Assembly (NCBI RefSeq): GCF_022808175.1
Contig: NZ_JALGBX010000002.1
Location: 505,782 to 569,781, forward strand
Direction of reading: 5' to 3'
Length of the DNA: 64,000 nucleotides
From: Streptomyces sp. AP-93
GTDB taxonomy: Bacteria; Actinomycetota; Actinomycetes; Streptomycetales; Streptomycetaceae
This document shows, piece after piece, positions 9,002 through 18,299 of this stretch. The notes beneath the pieces were generated by a model. The model was not told the origin of the DNA. It made no database searches and saw nothing but the letters and a program-made list of their open reading frames with translations. The position numbers were made by a program, and so were the translations under genes. Positions within the stretch are counted from its first letter, which is position 1, and each line of letters opens with the position of its first letter.

Positions 9002-10507
9002 GTGGACCTAGCTTTGGCGCCAGAGACCCTGGCGCGATGGCAGTTCGGTATTACCACCGTCTATCACTTCCTCTTCGTTCCCTTGACGATCTCGCTGGCC
9101 GCGCTCGTCGCGATCTTGCAGACCGCCTGGGTGCGTTCGGAAAAGGAGAAGTACCTCAAGGCCACCAAGTTCTGGGGCAAGCTCTTCCTGATCAACATCG
9201 CGATGGGTGTCGTCACCGGCATCGTCCAGGAGTTCCAGTTCGGCATGAACTGGTCCGACTACTCGCGGTTCGTCGGTGACATCTTCGGAGCCCCGCTGGC
9301 CTTCGAGGCGCTCATCGCCTTCTTCTTCGAGTCCACCTTCATCGGCCTGTGGATCTTCGGCTGGGACAAGCTGCCGAAGAAGATCCACCTGGCCTGCATC
9401 TGGATGGTCTCGATCGGCACCATCCTGTCCGCGTACTTCATCCTCGCGGCGAACTCCTGGATGCAGCACCCGGTCGGCTACCGCATGAATCCAGAGCGCG
9501 GCCGGGCCGAGCTCACCGACTTCTGGCTGGTGCTCACGCAGAACACCGCGCTGACCCAGTTCTTCCACACCATGACGGCGGCCTTCCTGGTCGGCGGCGC
9601 GTTCATGGTCGGCATCGCGGCCTTCCACCTCGCCCGCAAGAAGCACATCCCGGTCATGCGGACCTCGCTGCGACTCGGCCTGGTCGTCATGATCATCGCC
9701 GGTCTGGGCACCGCCATCAGCGGAGACCTGCTCGGCAAGGTGATGTTCAAGCAGCAGCCGATGAAGATGGCCGCCGCCGAGGCGCTCTGGGACGGCGAGG
9801 CGCCGGCACCCTTCTCCCTCTTCGCCTACGGCGACGTGGAAAAGGGCCACAACACGGTGGCCATAGAGATTCCGGGCCTGCTGTCCTTCCTGGCCAACGA
9901 CGACTTCACCTCGTTCGTCCCGGGCATCAACGACGTCAACAAGGCCGAGCAGGAGAAGTTCGGGCCCGGTGACTACCGGCCCAACATCCCCGTCGCCTAC
10001 TGGGGCTTCCGCTGGATGATCGGCTTCGGCATGGCCTCCCTCAGTGTCGGCATGCTGGGGCTCTGGCTGACCCGCAAGAAGTTCATGCTGCCGCCGGGCC
10101 TGCGCACCGGTGAGGACGAGGTCCCGCACTTGGTCCTCTTCAAGAAGGCACTGAGCCCCAAGTTCACGAACTGGTACTGGATCATCGCGCTCTGGACCAT
10201 GGGATTCCCGCTGATCGCCAACTCCTGGGGCTGGATCTTCACCGAGATGGGCCGTCAGCCCTGGGTGGTCTACGGGGTCCTGCGCACCAGGGACGCGGTC
10301 TCGCCGAACGTCTCCCAGGGTGAGGTGCTCACCTCGATGATCGGCTTCACGCTGCTCTACGCCGTGCTCGCCGTGATCGAGGTCAAGCTCCTCGTGAAGT
10401 ACGTCAAGGCCGGCCCGCCCGAGCTCACCGAGGCCGACCTCAACCCGCCGACCAAGATCGGCGGGGACGACAAGAACCCCGACCGGCCGATGGCCTTCTC
10501 GTACTGA
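9002..10507 (+). CDS. cydA: Cytochrome bd ubiquinol/menaquinol oxidase subunit I
   Basis: This is the 501-residue integral membrane haem subunit of the bd-type terminal oxidase, which oxidises menaquinol in Streptomyces and reduces O2 to water. His22 in the first helix (VYHF) fits the haem b595 axial ligand. FFHT fits the b558 His, and Met in GFRWMIG fits its second ligand. FFESTFIG carries the conserved Glu of the haem pocket and GWIFTEMGRQPW is a hallmark motif. The GTG at 9002 has AAGGAG upstream. It is the first gene of cydA-cydB-cydCD, with 18 bases to cydB. A Rex operator about 90 bp upstream indicates induction at low oxygen. Confidence 0.97.
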   Translation: MDLALAPETLARWQFGITTVYHFLFVPLTISLAALVAILQTAWVRSEKEKYLKATKFWGKLFLINIAMGVVTGIVQEFQFGMNWSDYSRFVGDIFGAPLAFEALIAFFFESTFIGLWIFGWDKLPKKIHLACIWMVSIGTILSAYFILAANSWMQHPVGYRMNPERGRAELTDFWLVLTQNTALTQFFHTMTAAFLVGGAFMVGIAAFHLARKKHIPVMRTSLRLGLVVMIIAGLGTAISGDLLGKVMFKQQPMKMAAAEALWDGEAPAPFSLFAYGDVEKGHNTVAIEIPGLLSFLANDDFTSFVPGINDVNKAEQEKFGPGDYRPNIPVAYWGFRWMIGFGMASLSVGMLGLWLTRKKFMLPPGLRTGEDEVPHLVLFKKALSPKFTNWYWIIALWTMGFPLIANSWGWIFTEMGRQPWVVYGVLRTRDAVSPNVSQGEVLTSMIGFTLLYAVLAVIEVKLLVKYVKAGPPELTEADLNPPTKIGGDDKNPDRPMAFSY

Positions 10508-10525
10508 GGCTGAGGAGACCACACC

Positions 10526-11527
10526 ATGCAACTCCACGACGTCTGGTTCGTACTCATCGCCGTTCTCTGGATCGGCTACTTCTTCCTGGAGGGCTTCGAC
10601 TTCGGAGTCGGCGTCCTGACCAAGCTGCTGGCCCGCAACCGCACGGAGAAGCGGGTCCTGATCAACACGATCGGGCCCGTGTGGGACGGCAACGAGGTCT
10701 GGCTGCTCACGGCCGGAGGCGCGACCTTCGCCGCCTTCCCGGAGTGGTACGCCACCCTCTTCTCCGGCTTCTACCTGCCGCTCCTGATCATCCTGATCTG
10801 CCTCATCATCCGCGGGGTCGCCTTCGAGTACCGGCACAAGCGGCCCGAGGACAAGTGGCAGACCAACTGGGAACACGCGATCTTCTGGACCTCGCTGATC
10901 CCCGCGTTCCTGTGGGGCGTGGCCTTCGCCAACATCGTGCGCGGAGTGAAGATCGACCAGGACATGGAGTACGTCGGAACCTTCTTCGACCTGCTCAACG
11001 TCTACTCGATCCTCGGCGGCCTGGTCACCCTGACCCTGTTCACCTTCCATGGCGCGGTGTTCACCTCGCTCAAGACGGTCGGTGACATCCGGGACCGCTC
11101 GCGCAAGCTGGCCACGCGGCTCGGGGTGGTGACCGCCGTCCTGGCGCTCGCCTTCCTGATCTGGACCCAGGTCTCGCGTGGTGACGGCTGGAGCCTGATC
11201 GCCATGACCGTGGCGGTAGTGGCCCTGGTCGGGGCCCTCGGCTTCAACCTCGCGGGCCGGGAGGGCTGGTCCTTCGGACTGTCGGGGGTCACCATCGCGG
11301 CGGCCGTCGCGATGCTCTTCCTGACGCTGTTCCCGAACGTCATGCCGTCCTCGCTGAACGATGCCTGGAACCTCACGGTCACCAACGCCTCGTCCAGCGC
11401 GTACACCCTGAAGATCATGACCTGGTGTGCGGCGGTGGCGACCCCGGTCGTCCTGCTCTACCAGGCGTGGACGTACTGGGTGTTCCGCAAGCGCATCGGC
11501 ACGCAGCACATCGTCGACGTGCACTGA
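10526..11527 (+). CDS. cydB: Cytochrome bd oxidase subunit II
   Basis: The 333-residue, multi-helix membrane partner of CydA starts at an ATG with GAGGAG upstream. The N-terminal WIGYFFLEGFDFGVG motif and the WDGNEVWLLTAGGATFAAFP loop are diagnostic of CydB. The length is slightly shorter than the E. coli protein. It is cotranscribed with cydA under Rex control and followed after 49 bases by cydCD, which exports the thiols needed to assemble the haem-containing oxidase. Confidence 0.97.
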   Translation: MQLHDVWFVLIAVLWIGYFFLEGFDFGVGVLTKLLARNRTEKRVLINTIGPVWDGNEVWLLTAGGATFAAFPEWYATLFSGFYLPLLIILICLIIRGVAFEYRHKRPEDKWQTNWEHAIFWTSLIPAFLWGVAFANIVRGVKIDQDMEYVGTFFDLLNVYSILGGLVTLTLFTFHGAVFTSLKTVGDIRDRSRKLATRLGVVTAVLALAFLIWTQVSRGDGWSLIAMTVAVVALVGALGFNLAGREGWSFGLSGVTIAAAVAMLFLTLFPNVMPSSLNDAWNLTVTNASSSAYTLKIMTWCAAVATPVVLLYQAWTYWVFRKRIGTQHIVDVH

Positions 11528-11576
11528 GCCGCTCCGCCGGCTCGCCCGCTCCGCTCCGCCCGTTCCTGCCTGGGGG

Positions 11577-14500
11577 ATGTTTCACGTGAAACCGATCGAC
11601 CCGCGCCTGCTTCGGTACGCCCGCTCCACCCGCCTCTTCCTGGGGGCGGTGGTGGCCCTCGGGCTCGCCGGGGCGGGGCTGGTCGTCGGTCAGGCCATGC
11701 TGATCGCCGAGATCGTGGTCGGTGCCTTCGAGAACGGACTGGACGGCGGAGCCCTTCGGACGCCCCTGCTGCTGCTCGCGGCGGTGGCGCTCGGCCGGGG
11801 TCTGGTCGCCTGGCTGACCGAGCTGGCCGCGCACCGGGCGAGCGCGGCGGTCAAGTCGGAACTGCGGGGCCGGCTGCTGGAGCGGGCCGCGGATCTCGGA
11901 CCCGGCTGGCTGAGCGGTCAGCGGACGGGTTCCCTGGTGGCCCTGGCCACCCGGGGAGTGGACGCCCTCGACGACTACTTCTCGCGGTACCTGCCCCAGC
12001 TGGGGCTCGCGATCGTCGTCCCCGTGGCGGTGCTCGCGAGGATCGTCACCGAGGACTGGGTGTCGGCGGCGATCATCGTGGTCACGCTCCCGCTGATCCC
12101 CCTGTTCATGATCCTGATCGGCATGGCCACCCAGTCCCGGATGGACCGCCAGTGGCGGCTGCTGTCCCGGCTCTCGGGGCACTTCCTGGACGTGGTGGCC
12201 GGTCTGCCGACCCTCAAGGTCTTCGGCCGTGCGAAGGCGCAGGCGGAGTCCATCCGCAAGATCACCGATGACTACCGGCAGGCGACGATGCGCACCCTGC
12301 GCATCGCGTTCCTGTCCTCGTTCGCGCTCGAACTGCTGGCGACGCTGTCGGTGGCGCTGGTCGCCGTCACCATCGGCATGCGGCTCGTCCACGGGGAGCT
12401 GGACCTCTACACCGGGCTGGTCATCCTGGTCCTGGCGCCCGAGGCCTACCTGCCGCTGCGCCAGGTCGGGGCGCAGTACCACGCGGCGGCGGAGGGACTG
12501 GCCGCCGCGGAAGAGATCTTCGAGGTGCTGGAGACCCCGGTCGCCGCCTCGCACGGGACGGCCGTCGCTGCGGTCTCCGGACTGCGGATCGAGCTCGACG
12601 GGGTGGCCGTACGGTACGAGGGCCGGGGCGAGGACTCCCCCGGACCCGTATCGCTGACCGTGGAACCGGGCGAATGCGTGGCCCTCACCGGGCCGAGCGG
12701 CGCCGGCAAGTCCACGCTGCTGCAGGTGCTGCTGGGCTTCGTGACGCCGAGTGCGGGCCGGGTCCGCGTCGGGGACGTGGACCTGGCCGGGCTGGCGCCC
12801 GAGCAGTGGCGGGAACGGATCGCCTGGGTGCCCCAGCGGCCGCACCTGTTTGCCGGGACGATCGCGGAGAACGTACGGCTGGCGCGGCCCGGCGCCACCG
12901 CTGCCGAGGTGACCGCCGCCCTGGTGGACGCCGGGGCCTGGGAGTTCGTACGGGCCCTGCCGCGGGGGGCGGACACCCTTCTCGGCGAGGGCGGGGTCGG
13001 ACTGTCCGCCGGGCAGCGCCAGCGCCTGGCGCTGGCGCGGGCGTTCCTGGCGGACCGGCCGGTGCTCCTGCTCGACGAGCCGACGGCGGCCCTGGACGGC
13101 GAGACCGAGGCCGCCGTGGTGGAAGCGGTACGCCGCCTCGCGGTCGGGCGGACCGTCCTGCTCGTGGTGCACCGGCCGGCGCTGCTGGCGCTGGCCGACC
13201 GGGTCGTCAGGGTCGGGACCGGCCCCGCCGTCCCCTCCCCCACCGCCCCCCGTCCCACCGTGCGGGCGGGACGGACGGCGCCGGGACCGGCGCCGCGCGA
13301 TCCCGGCGAATGGATCCTCGGGGACGCTCCGGAGCGGGCGGGCGGTACGGGCGGCGGCGATGCCGGCGGCGGCGATCCGCTCAGGCGGGTACGGAGCGTG
13401 GCCAAGGCCTGGCAGGGGCGGTTCAGGCTCGGGCTGTTCCTCGGGGCGATGGCCGTCGGGTGCAGCGTCGGGCTGATGGCCGTCTCCGGATGGCTGATCT
13501 CGCGCGCCTCCGAACAGCCTCCCGTGCTGTACCTGATGGTGGCCGTCACCGCGACGCGGGCCTTTGGCATGGGACGGGCCGTCTTCCGCTACGCGGAGCG
13601 GCTCGTGTCCCACGACGCGGTGCTGCGGATCCTCGCCGACCTGCGCGTCTCGGTGTTCCAGCGGCTGGAGCGCATCGCGCCCGCCGGACTGCGCACCCAA
13701 CGGCGCGGGGATCTGCTGACCCGGCTCGTGGCCGACGCCGACGCCCTGCAGGACTACTGGCTGCGCTGGCTGCTGCCGGTCGGCACGGCGGTGCTCGTGG
13801 GCACCGGCTCGGTGGCGTTCACCGCCTGGCTGCTGCCCGCGGCCGGGGCGGTGCTCGCCGTCGGGCTGCTGGCCGCCGGTTTCGGGGTACCGCTCGTCAG
13901 CACGGTCGGCGCCCGCCGCACGGAACGTCGGCTCGCGCCGGCCCGCGGCGAGCTGGCCACCCGTGTGGCGGATCTGCTCACCGGAACCGCGGAGCTCACC
14001 GTCGCCGGAGCGCTCGGCGGCCGCAAGGCCGCCGCGAAGGACAGCGACCGCACACTGACCGGGATCGCGGCCCGCGCGGCCGCCGTCACCGGGCTCGGGA
14101 GCGGGCTGTCGGCCCTGGTGACCGGACTGACCGTGGTGTGCGCGGCAGCCGTCGGGGCGAACGCCGTCGCCGGGGGCCGGCTGTCCGGGGTGGCCATGGC
14201 GGTGGTCGCCCTGACCCCGCTGGCCGCCTTCGAGGCCGTCAGCGGGCTTCCGCAGGCCGTCCAGTACCGCCAGCGGGTCAGGCGCAGCGCCGAGCGGGTC
14301 TACGAAGTCATCGACACCCCCGCCCCGGTCACCGAGCCGGAGCGGCCCGAAGCCCTGCCCGCCTCGCCCTTCCCGCTGCGGCTGACGGGGCTCGCCGCCC
14401 GCCACCCCGGGCAGGAGAAGGACGCGCTGCACGGGCTCGACCTGACCCTGGAGGCGGGCCGCCGGATCGCGGTCGTCGGGGCCTCGGGAGCCGGCAAGAC

Positions 14501-15152
14501 CACGCTGGCACAAGTCCTGCTGCGCTTCCTGGACCAGCACGAAGGCTCGTACACCCTGGGCGGGACCGATGCGCGCGCCCTCGACGGGGACGACGTGCGC
14601 CGGGTCGTGGGCCTGTGCGCCCAGGACGCGCACATCTTCGACAGCTCGGTACGGGAGAACCTGCGCCTGGCCGCCCCGGGGGCCGACGAGGCGCGGCTGC
14701 GGGAGGCCCTCGCCGCGGCCCGGCTGCTGGAGTGGGCCGAGGGGCTCCCGGACGGGCTGGACACGCTGGTCGGCGAGCACGGTGAGCGGATCTCCGGTGG
14801 TCAGCGCCAGCGTCTCGCGCTGGCACGGGCGTTGCTCGCGGACTTCCCGGTCCTCGTCCTGGACGAGCCGGCCGAACACCTGGACCTGGCCACCGCCGAC
14901 GCGCTGACCGCGGACCTGCTGGCCGCGACCGAGGGCCGTACCACCGTGCTGATCACGCACCGGCTGGCCGGCCTGGAAGAGGTCGACGAGGTACTCGTCC
15001 TGGACGGCGGTGCGGTGGTCCAGCGCGGTGGGTACGCGGAGCTGGCGGCGGCCCCCGGTCCGCTGCGCGGGCTGCTGGAGCGGGAGCGGGAAGCGGACCT
15101 GACGGCCGGCTCCGGGCAGGCTCGACTTTCCTCGCTAAAGGGGACTAACTAG
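11577..15152 (+). CDS. cydCD: Fused CydC-CydD ABC transporter
   Basis: This 1191-residue fusion carries two ABC exporter halves, each a six-helix membrane domain followed by an ATPase. Half 1 has Walker A GPSGAGKST near residue 371, signature LSAGQ and LLLDEPTAALD. Half 2 has Walker A GASGAGKTT near residue 967, signature ISGGQ and LVLDEPAEHLD. In E. coli the two proteins are separate and move glutathione/cysteine across the membrane to permit cytochrome bd maturation; actinobacteria commonly carry the fusion. The ATG at 11577 abuts GGGGG, so the in-frame GTG at 11586, nine bases from that tract, is a serious alternative start. A parS site (11579-11592) occupies the first codons in either case. 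Confidence 0.94.
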   Translation: MFHVKPIDPRLLRYARSTRLFLGAVVALGLAGAGLVVGQAMLIAEIVVGAFENGLDGGALRTPLLLLAAVALGRGLVAWLTELAAHRASAAVKSELRGRLLERAADLGPGWLSGQRTGSLVALATRGVDALDDYFSRYLPQLGLAIVVPVAVLARIVTEDWVSAAIIVVTLPLIPLFMILIGMATQSRMDRQWRLLSRLSGHFLDVVAGLPTLKVFGRAKAQAESIRKITDDYRQATMRTLRIAFLSSFALELLATLSVALVAVTIGMRLVHGELDLYTGLVILVLAPEAYLPLRQVGAQYHAAAEGLAAAEEIFEVLETPVAASHGTAVAAVSGLRIELDGVAVRYEGRGEDSPGPVSLTVEPGECVALTGPSGAGKSTLLQVLLGFVTPSAGRVRVGDVDLAGLAPEQWRERIAWVPQRPHLFAGTIAENVRLARPGATAAEVTAALVDAGAWEFVRALPRGADTLLGEGGVGLSAGQRQRLALARAFLADRPVLLLDEPTAALDGETEAAVVEAVRRLAVGRTVLLVVHRPALLALADRVVRVGTGPAVPSPTAPRPTVRAGRTAPGPAPRDPGEWILGDAPERAGGTGGGDAGGGDPLRRVRSVAKAWQGRFRLGLFLGAMAVGCSVGLMAVSGWLISRASEQPPVLYLMVAVTATRAFGMGRAVFRYAERLVSHDAVLRILADLRVSVFQRLERIAPAGLRTQRRGDLLTRLVADADALQDYWLRWLLPVGTAVLVGTGSVAFTAWLLPAAGAVLAVGLLAAGFGVPLVSTVGARRTERRLAPARGELATRVADLLTGTAELTVAGALGGRKAAAKDSDRTLTGIAARAAAVTGLGSGLSALVTGLTVVCAAAVGANAVAGGRLSGVAMAVVALTPLAAFEAVSGLPQAVQYRQRVRRSAERVYEVIDTPAPVTEPERPEALPASPFPLRLTGLAARHPGQEKDALHGLDLTLEAGRRIAVVGASGAGKTTLAQVLLRFLDQHEGSYTLGGTDARALDGDDVRRVVGLCAQDAHIFDSSVRENLRLAAPGADEARLREALAAARLLEWAEGLPDGLDTLVGEHGERISGGQRQRLALARALLADFPVLVLDEPAEHLDLATADALTADLLAATEGRTTVLITHRLAGLEEVDEVLVLDGGAVVQRGGYAELAAAPGPLRGLLEREREADLTAGSGQARLSSLKGTN
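11579..11592. other. parS: parS site overlapping the cydCD start
   Basis: A perfect GTTTCACGTGAAAC. If translation starts at 11577 the site encodes Met-Phe-His-Val-Lys; if it starts at the GTG at 11586, the site straddles the start codon. Confidence 0.95.
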
Positions 15153-15162
15153 GCTGAAGGGC

Positions 15163-16911
15163 ATGTCAGCGCAGGAGTCGCAGGAATCGCCCGAGTATCC
15201 GCCGGAGCCCTCACCGGAATCGCCTGACCCGATGGAGGCGGCGACCGCCGCCACCCGGAGTCTTCAGGGTCTGTCCACCGAGCTCACGGCCCGGGTGCCG
15301 CAGCTGCTGGAGGCCATGCGGTCGGTCGGTACCGGCCTCGAACTGCACTCCACGCTGGACCGGATCTGCGAGACGGCCGCCGAGCTCGCGGACGCGCGCT
15401 ACGCGGCCATCGGCGTGGTCGACACCGAGGGCCGGGGACTCTCGGACTTCGTCACCTTCGGCATCAGCGATGCGGTGGCGAAGAAGATCGGGCACCGCCC
15501 GGACGGGAAGCGCGGCCTGCTCGGCGCGCTGATCTCGAACCCGGATCCCGTGCACCTCGCCGACCTGACCAAGGACCCGCGCTCGTCGGGGTTCCCCGCC
15601 CATCACCCGCCGATGAAGACCTTCCTCGGCGTTCCGATCCGGGTCCAGGGAGAGATCTTCGGGAACCTCTACCTGGCGGAGAAGAACGGGGGCGGCGAGT
15701 TCAACGACTACGACGTCCACATGGTCCGGGTGCTGGCGACCGAGGCCGGCATCGCCATCGGCAACGCCCGGCTCTACGAGGCCGCCACCCAGCGCGAGCG
15801 CTGGATCGACGGCTCGGTCGCCGTGACCACGGCCCTGCTGTCGGGCGGGGACGCGGACGACGCGCTCGCGGTCGTCGCCGAGCAGGCCCGGCGGCTCGCC
15901 GATTCGGCCGCCGGGATCGTGATGCTGCCGGCCGAGGAGGGCGGGATGGAGATCGTCGCGGTCTCCGCGGAGAACCCGGCGACCTCGCTCGGTGTCGTCA
16001 TCCCGGCGGAGAGCCCGGTGGTGGCCCGGCTGCTGGAGGGCGAGTCGGTCTTCGTGGACGACGCCGCCTCGGACCCGCGCATGATCAGCCGCCTGACCAG
16101 CCAGTACGGGGCCTGCATGATGCTTCCGCTGCAGAGCGGGGGCCGGGTCCTGGGAGCCCTCGTCACGCCGCGGGCGCGCGGGAAGAGGCCGTTCACCGAG
16201 GCGGAGCGGACCCTGGCCACACAGTTCGCCTCGCAGGCGGCCCTGGCGCTGATGATGGCGGAGGCGCAGCGGGACCGGGAACGCCTCGCGGTGTTCGAGG
16301 ACCGCGACCGGATCGCGCGCGACCTGCACGACCTGGTCATCCAGCGGCTCTTCGCCACCGGGATGATGCTGGAGGGCGCCCAGCGCCGTTCCATCGTCCC
16401 GGAGGTCCGCGACGGCGTCGGCAAGGCCGTGGACGAGCTCGACGTGACGATCCAGGAGATCCGCACCGCGATCTTCGCGCTCCAGCAAGGACCGGCGGAG
16501 GCCCCTTCGGGACTGCGCACCCGGGTGCTGCGGGAGATCAACATGGCTGCCGTGCCGCTGGGCTTCAAGCCCGCGCACCGCTTCCTCGGACCGATCGACG
16601 CGGTCGTCGGCGAGCTCGTCGGAAAGAATCTGATCGCCGCCCTGCGGGAGGCGCTGTCGAACGCGTTCCGGCACTCGGAGGCGTCCCGGATCGAGGTGGT
16701 GCTCGACTCCACCGTCAGCCTGGCCGACGGGCGGCCCGGCGTCCGGCTGGAGGTGGCCGACGACGGAGTGGGCATCCCGGAGGGCGGGCGGCGCAGCGGG
16801 CTGCGGAACCTGCGCCGGCGGGCCGAATCGCTCGGCGGATCCAGCTCGTACGGCCCCGGCCTCGGTGAGGAGGGAGGCGGGACCACCCTGGTGTGGGAGG
16901 CCCCGCTGTAG
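15163..16911 (+). CDS. GAF-GAF sensor histidine kinase (DevS/DosS-like layout)
   Basis: The 582-residue soluble kinase has two GAF domains (about residues 60-205 and 225-370), a HisKA_3 dimerisation domain with phosphoacceptor His389 in DRIARDLHDLVIQ, and a C-terminal HATPase with N-box ALREALSNAFRHSE and G-box DDGVGIPEGG. This layout matches the DevS/DosT haem redox and gas sensors of mycobacteria. Haem binding here is inference from architecture only. It lies 10 bases after cydCD on the same strand, so co-expression with the oxidase operon is likely. No response regulator is adjacent, so its partner is encoded elsewhere. Its stop directly abuts the stop of the convergent gene. Confidence 0.92.
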   Translation: MSAQESQESPEYPPEPSPESPDPMEAATAATRSLQGLSTELTARVPQLLEAMRSVGTGLELHSTLDRICETAAELADARYAAIGVVDTEGRGLSDFVTFGISDAVAKKIGHRPDGKRGLLGALISNPDPVHLADLTKDPRSSGFPAHHPPMKTFLGVPIRVQGEIFGNLYLAEKNGGGEFNDYDVHMVRVLATEAGIAIGNARLYEAATQRERWIDGSVAVTTALLSGGDADDALAVVAEQARRLADSAAGIVMLPAEEGGMEIVAVSAENPATSLGVVIPAESPVVARLLEGESVFVDDAASDPRMISRLTSQYGACMMLPLQSGGRVLGALVTPRARGKRPFTEAERTLATQFASQAALALMMAEAQRDRERLAVFEDRDRIARDLHDLVIQRLFATGMMLEGAQRRSIVPEVRDGVGKAVDELDVTIQEIRTAIFALQQGPAEAPSGLRTRVLREINMAAVPLGFKPAHRFLGPIDAVVGELVGKNLIAALREALSNAFRHSEASRIEVVLDSTVSLADGRPGVRLEVADDGVGIPEGGRRSGLRNLRRRAESLGGSSSYGPGLGEEGGGTTLVWEAPL

Positions 16912-17847
16912 TTACGCCTCGGTGCGGGCGGTCCGCTCGGCCAGGATGCGCTCGATGACCAGGGCGACGCCGTCCTCGTTGTTGGCGACCGTACGCCCCG
17001 ACGCGGCCGCGATCACATCCGGATGGGCGTTGCCCATCGCGTACGAGGTGCCGGCCCAGCCGAGCATCTCCACGTCGTTCGGCATATCGCCGAAGGCGAC
17101 CACCTCGGCCGGTGAGATACCGCGCTCCGCGCAGCACAGCGCCAGGGTGCTCGCCTTGGAGACCCCCGGGCCGCTGATCTCCAGCAGGGAGGTCGGGCTG
17201 GAGCGGGTGATCGAGGCGTACGCACCGGCGACGGAGCGGGCCAGGGCCAGGAACTCGTCCGGGGCCAGCTCGGAGTGGTGCGCGAGCACCTTGAGCACGG
17301 GCGCCGAATCGTCGTCCGTGGCCTCGTCGAGCAGCTCCTCGGCGGTGGCGACATGGGCGCCCGGGTCCTGGAAGAACGGCGGGTACTGCGGCTCGTAGTT
17401 GATGCCGGTGGTCAGCTCGACGGCGAAGGAAGTGCCGGGGGCGGCGGCCCGCAGGGCCTCCACCACCTTGAGTGCCGTGATCCGCGGCAGCGGCCTGACC
17501 TGGACGAACTCCCGGCCCGAGGGTTGCCGGCCGGTCGTGTGCTCGTCGGTGGCGTGCCGGTCGATGGCATGCAGGTCGACGACGGCGGCCCCGTTCGCGC
17601 AGATGGCCAGGCCGTGGCCCTGGACGTGGTCGCTGACCACACCCATCCAGCGGGCCGGGCGTCCGGTCACGAAGAACACCTCGATGCCGGCCTCCTCGGC
17701 GGCGGCGAGGGCGGCGACGGTGCGCTCCGAGACGGATTTGTCGTCGCGCAGCAGGGTGCCGTCGAGGTCGGTGGCGATGAGCCGGGTCGCGGGGGTTGGC
17801 CCGTCCGGGCGCTGGGGAGCCGAGGTCACGGCTCCATCTTCGCCCAT
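16912..17847 (-). CDS. HAD-family Cof-type phosphatase
   Basis: This cytoplasmic haloacid-dehalogenase-type hydrolase belongs to the Cof/SupH group. Motif I is [10 protein letters not shown] with the nucleophilic Asp, motif II is the Thr in FVTGRP, the Lys is in SKASTL, and motif III/IV is GDMPNDVEML. Relatives dephosphorylate sugar phosphates, FMN or PLP; the substrate is unknown. The frame stays open to an ATG at 17916 that would add residues encoded by two parS sites (MFHVKH and DVSRET). I favour the ATG at 17847 or the GTG at 17829, just ahead of the conserved region, because none of the starts has a strong ribosome site. A paralogue lies at 35855-36667. Confidence 0.9.
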   Translation of the reverse strand: MGEDGAVTSAPQRPDGPTPATRLIATDLDGTLLRDDKSVSERTVAALAAAEEAGIEVFFVTGRPARWMGVVSDHVQGHGLAICANGAAVVDLHAIDRHATDEHTTGRQPSGREFVQVRPLPRITALKVVEALRAAAPGTSFAVELTTGINYEPQYPPFFQDPGAHVATAEELLDEATDDDSAPVLKVLAHHSELAPDEFLALARSVAGAYASITRSSPTSLLEISGPGVSKASTLALCCAERGISPAEVVAFGDMPNDVEMLGWAGTSYAMGNAHPDVIAAASGRTVANNEDGVALVIERILAERTARTEA

Positions 17848-17863
17848 GCCGAGGGTCGGCGAT

Positions 17864-17877
17864 GTTTCACGTGAAAC
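17864..17877. other. parS: parS site
   Basis: A perfect GTTTCACGTGAAAC, 37 bp from the next copy, between divergent starts. Confidence 0.95.
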
Positions 17878-17900
17878 ATCACGACCTTCGCCCGGGCGAT

Positions 17901-17914
17901 GTTTCACGTGAAAC
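17901..17914. other. parS: parS site, pair with 17864
   Basis: A perfect GTTTCACGTGAAAC in the divergent region between the HAD gene and the zinc-ribbon-like gene. It could encode the first residues of either, depending on the real starts. Confidence 0.95.
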
Positions 17915-17922
17915 ATCGCGAC

Positions 17923-18288
17923 ATGGTTGTCAGTGGGCGGTGGAAGGATCTCCTCGCCGGTTCCGCCGCCGTTGGCGCTGCCGGCTCGGTGCCGGTTCCG
18001 ACGACGTCACACGGGGGCGACGTGCTCATCCCTTCAGCCCGCGCGGCGGATTGCGACGCATGTGGCGGCCCGCGCGCCAAGTGGGTCGCGAGCCTGGCGA
18101 TGGCCCTGTGCACGGTGTGCGAACAGGCGGGCACCCGCCACCCGGAGCGCGAACCGGTGCTGGTGGGCGAGGTGCTGGCGGGTGCGGCCGACGCCCTGGC
18201 CCGCGCCGGCCGCGCCGCGGCTCCGGCCCGCCCCTACTCCGCAGTCCTGCTCGCCCTGTGGCGGAGCAAGGCCCAGCGCGGGGAGTAA
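17923..18288 (+). CDS. Small protein with a CxxC...CxxC pair, unknown function
   Basis: I do not recognise a family. The 121-residue frame has very high third-position GC and the sequence CDACGGPRAKW followed 16 residues later by CTVC, a spacing that fits a treble-clef or zinc-ribbon metal site. The rest is Ala/Arg-rich. An earlier ATG at 17899 is in frame but would make the parS site encode its first residues; neither start has a clear Shine-Dalgarno. It lies 12 bases ahead of the convergent remains of an ABC ATPase. Confidence 0.6.
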   Translation: MVVSGRWKDLLAGSAAVGAAGSVPVPTTSHGGDVLIPSARAADCDACGGPRAKWVASLAMALCTVCEQAGTRHPEREPVLVGEVLAGAADALARAGRAAAPARPYSAVLLALWRSKAQRGE

Positions 18289-18299
18289 CGGCGGCTGGG

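Noticed and set aside
9008..11524. 838-codon open frame antisense to cydA-cydB
   Set aside because: Composition is Glu/Asp/His/Gly-rich low complexity, as expected for the reverse strand of high-GC genes; cydA and cydB are unmistakable on the plus strand.
11415..14960. 1181-codon open frame antisense to cydCD
   Set aside because: An antisense shadow without domains; the plus strand encodes two complete ABC modules.
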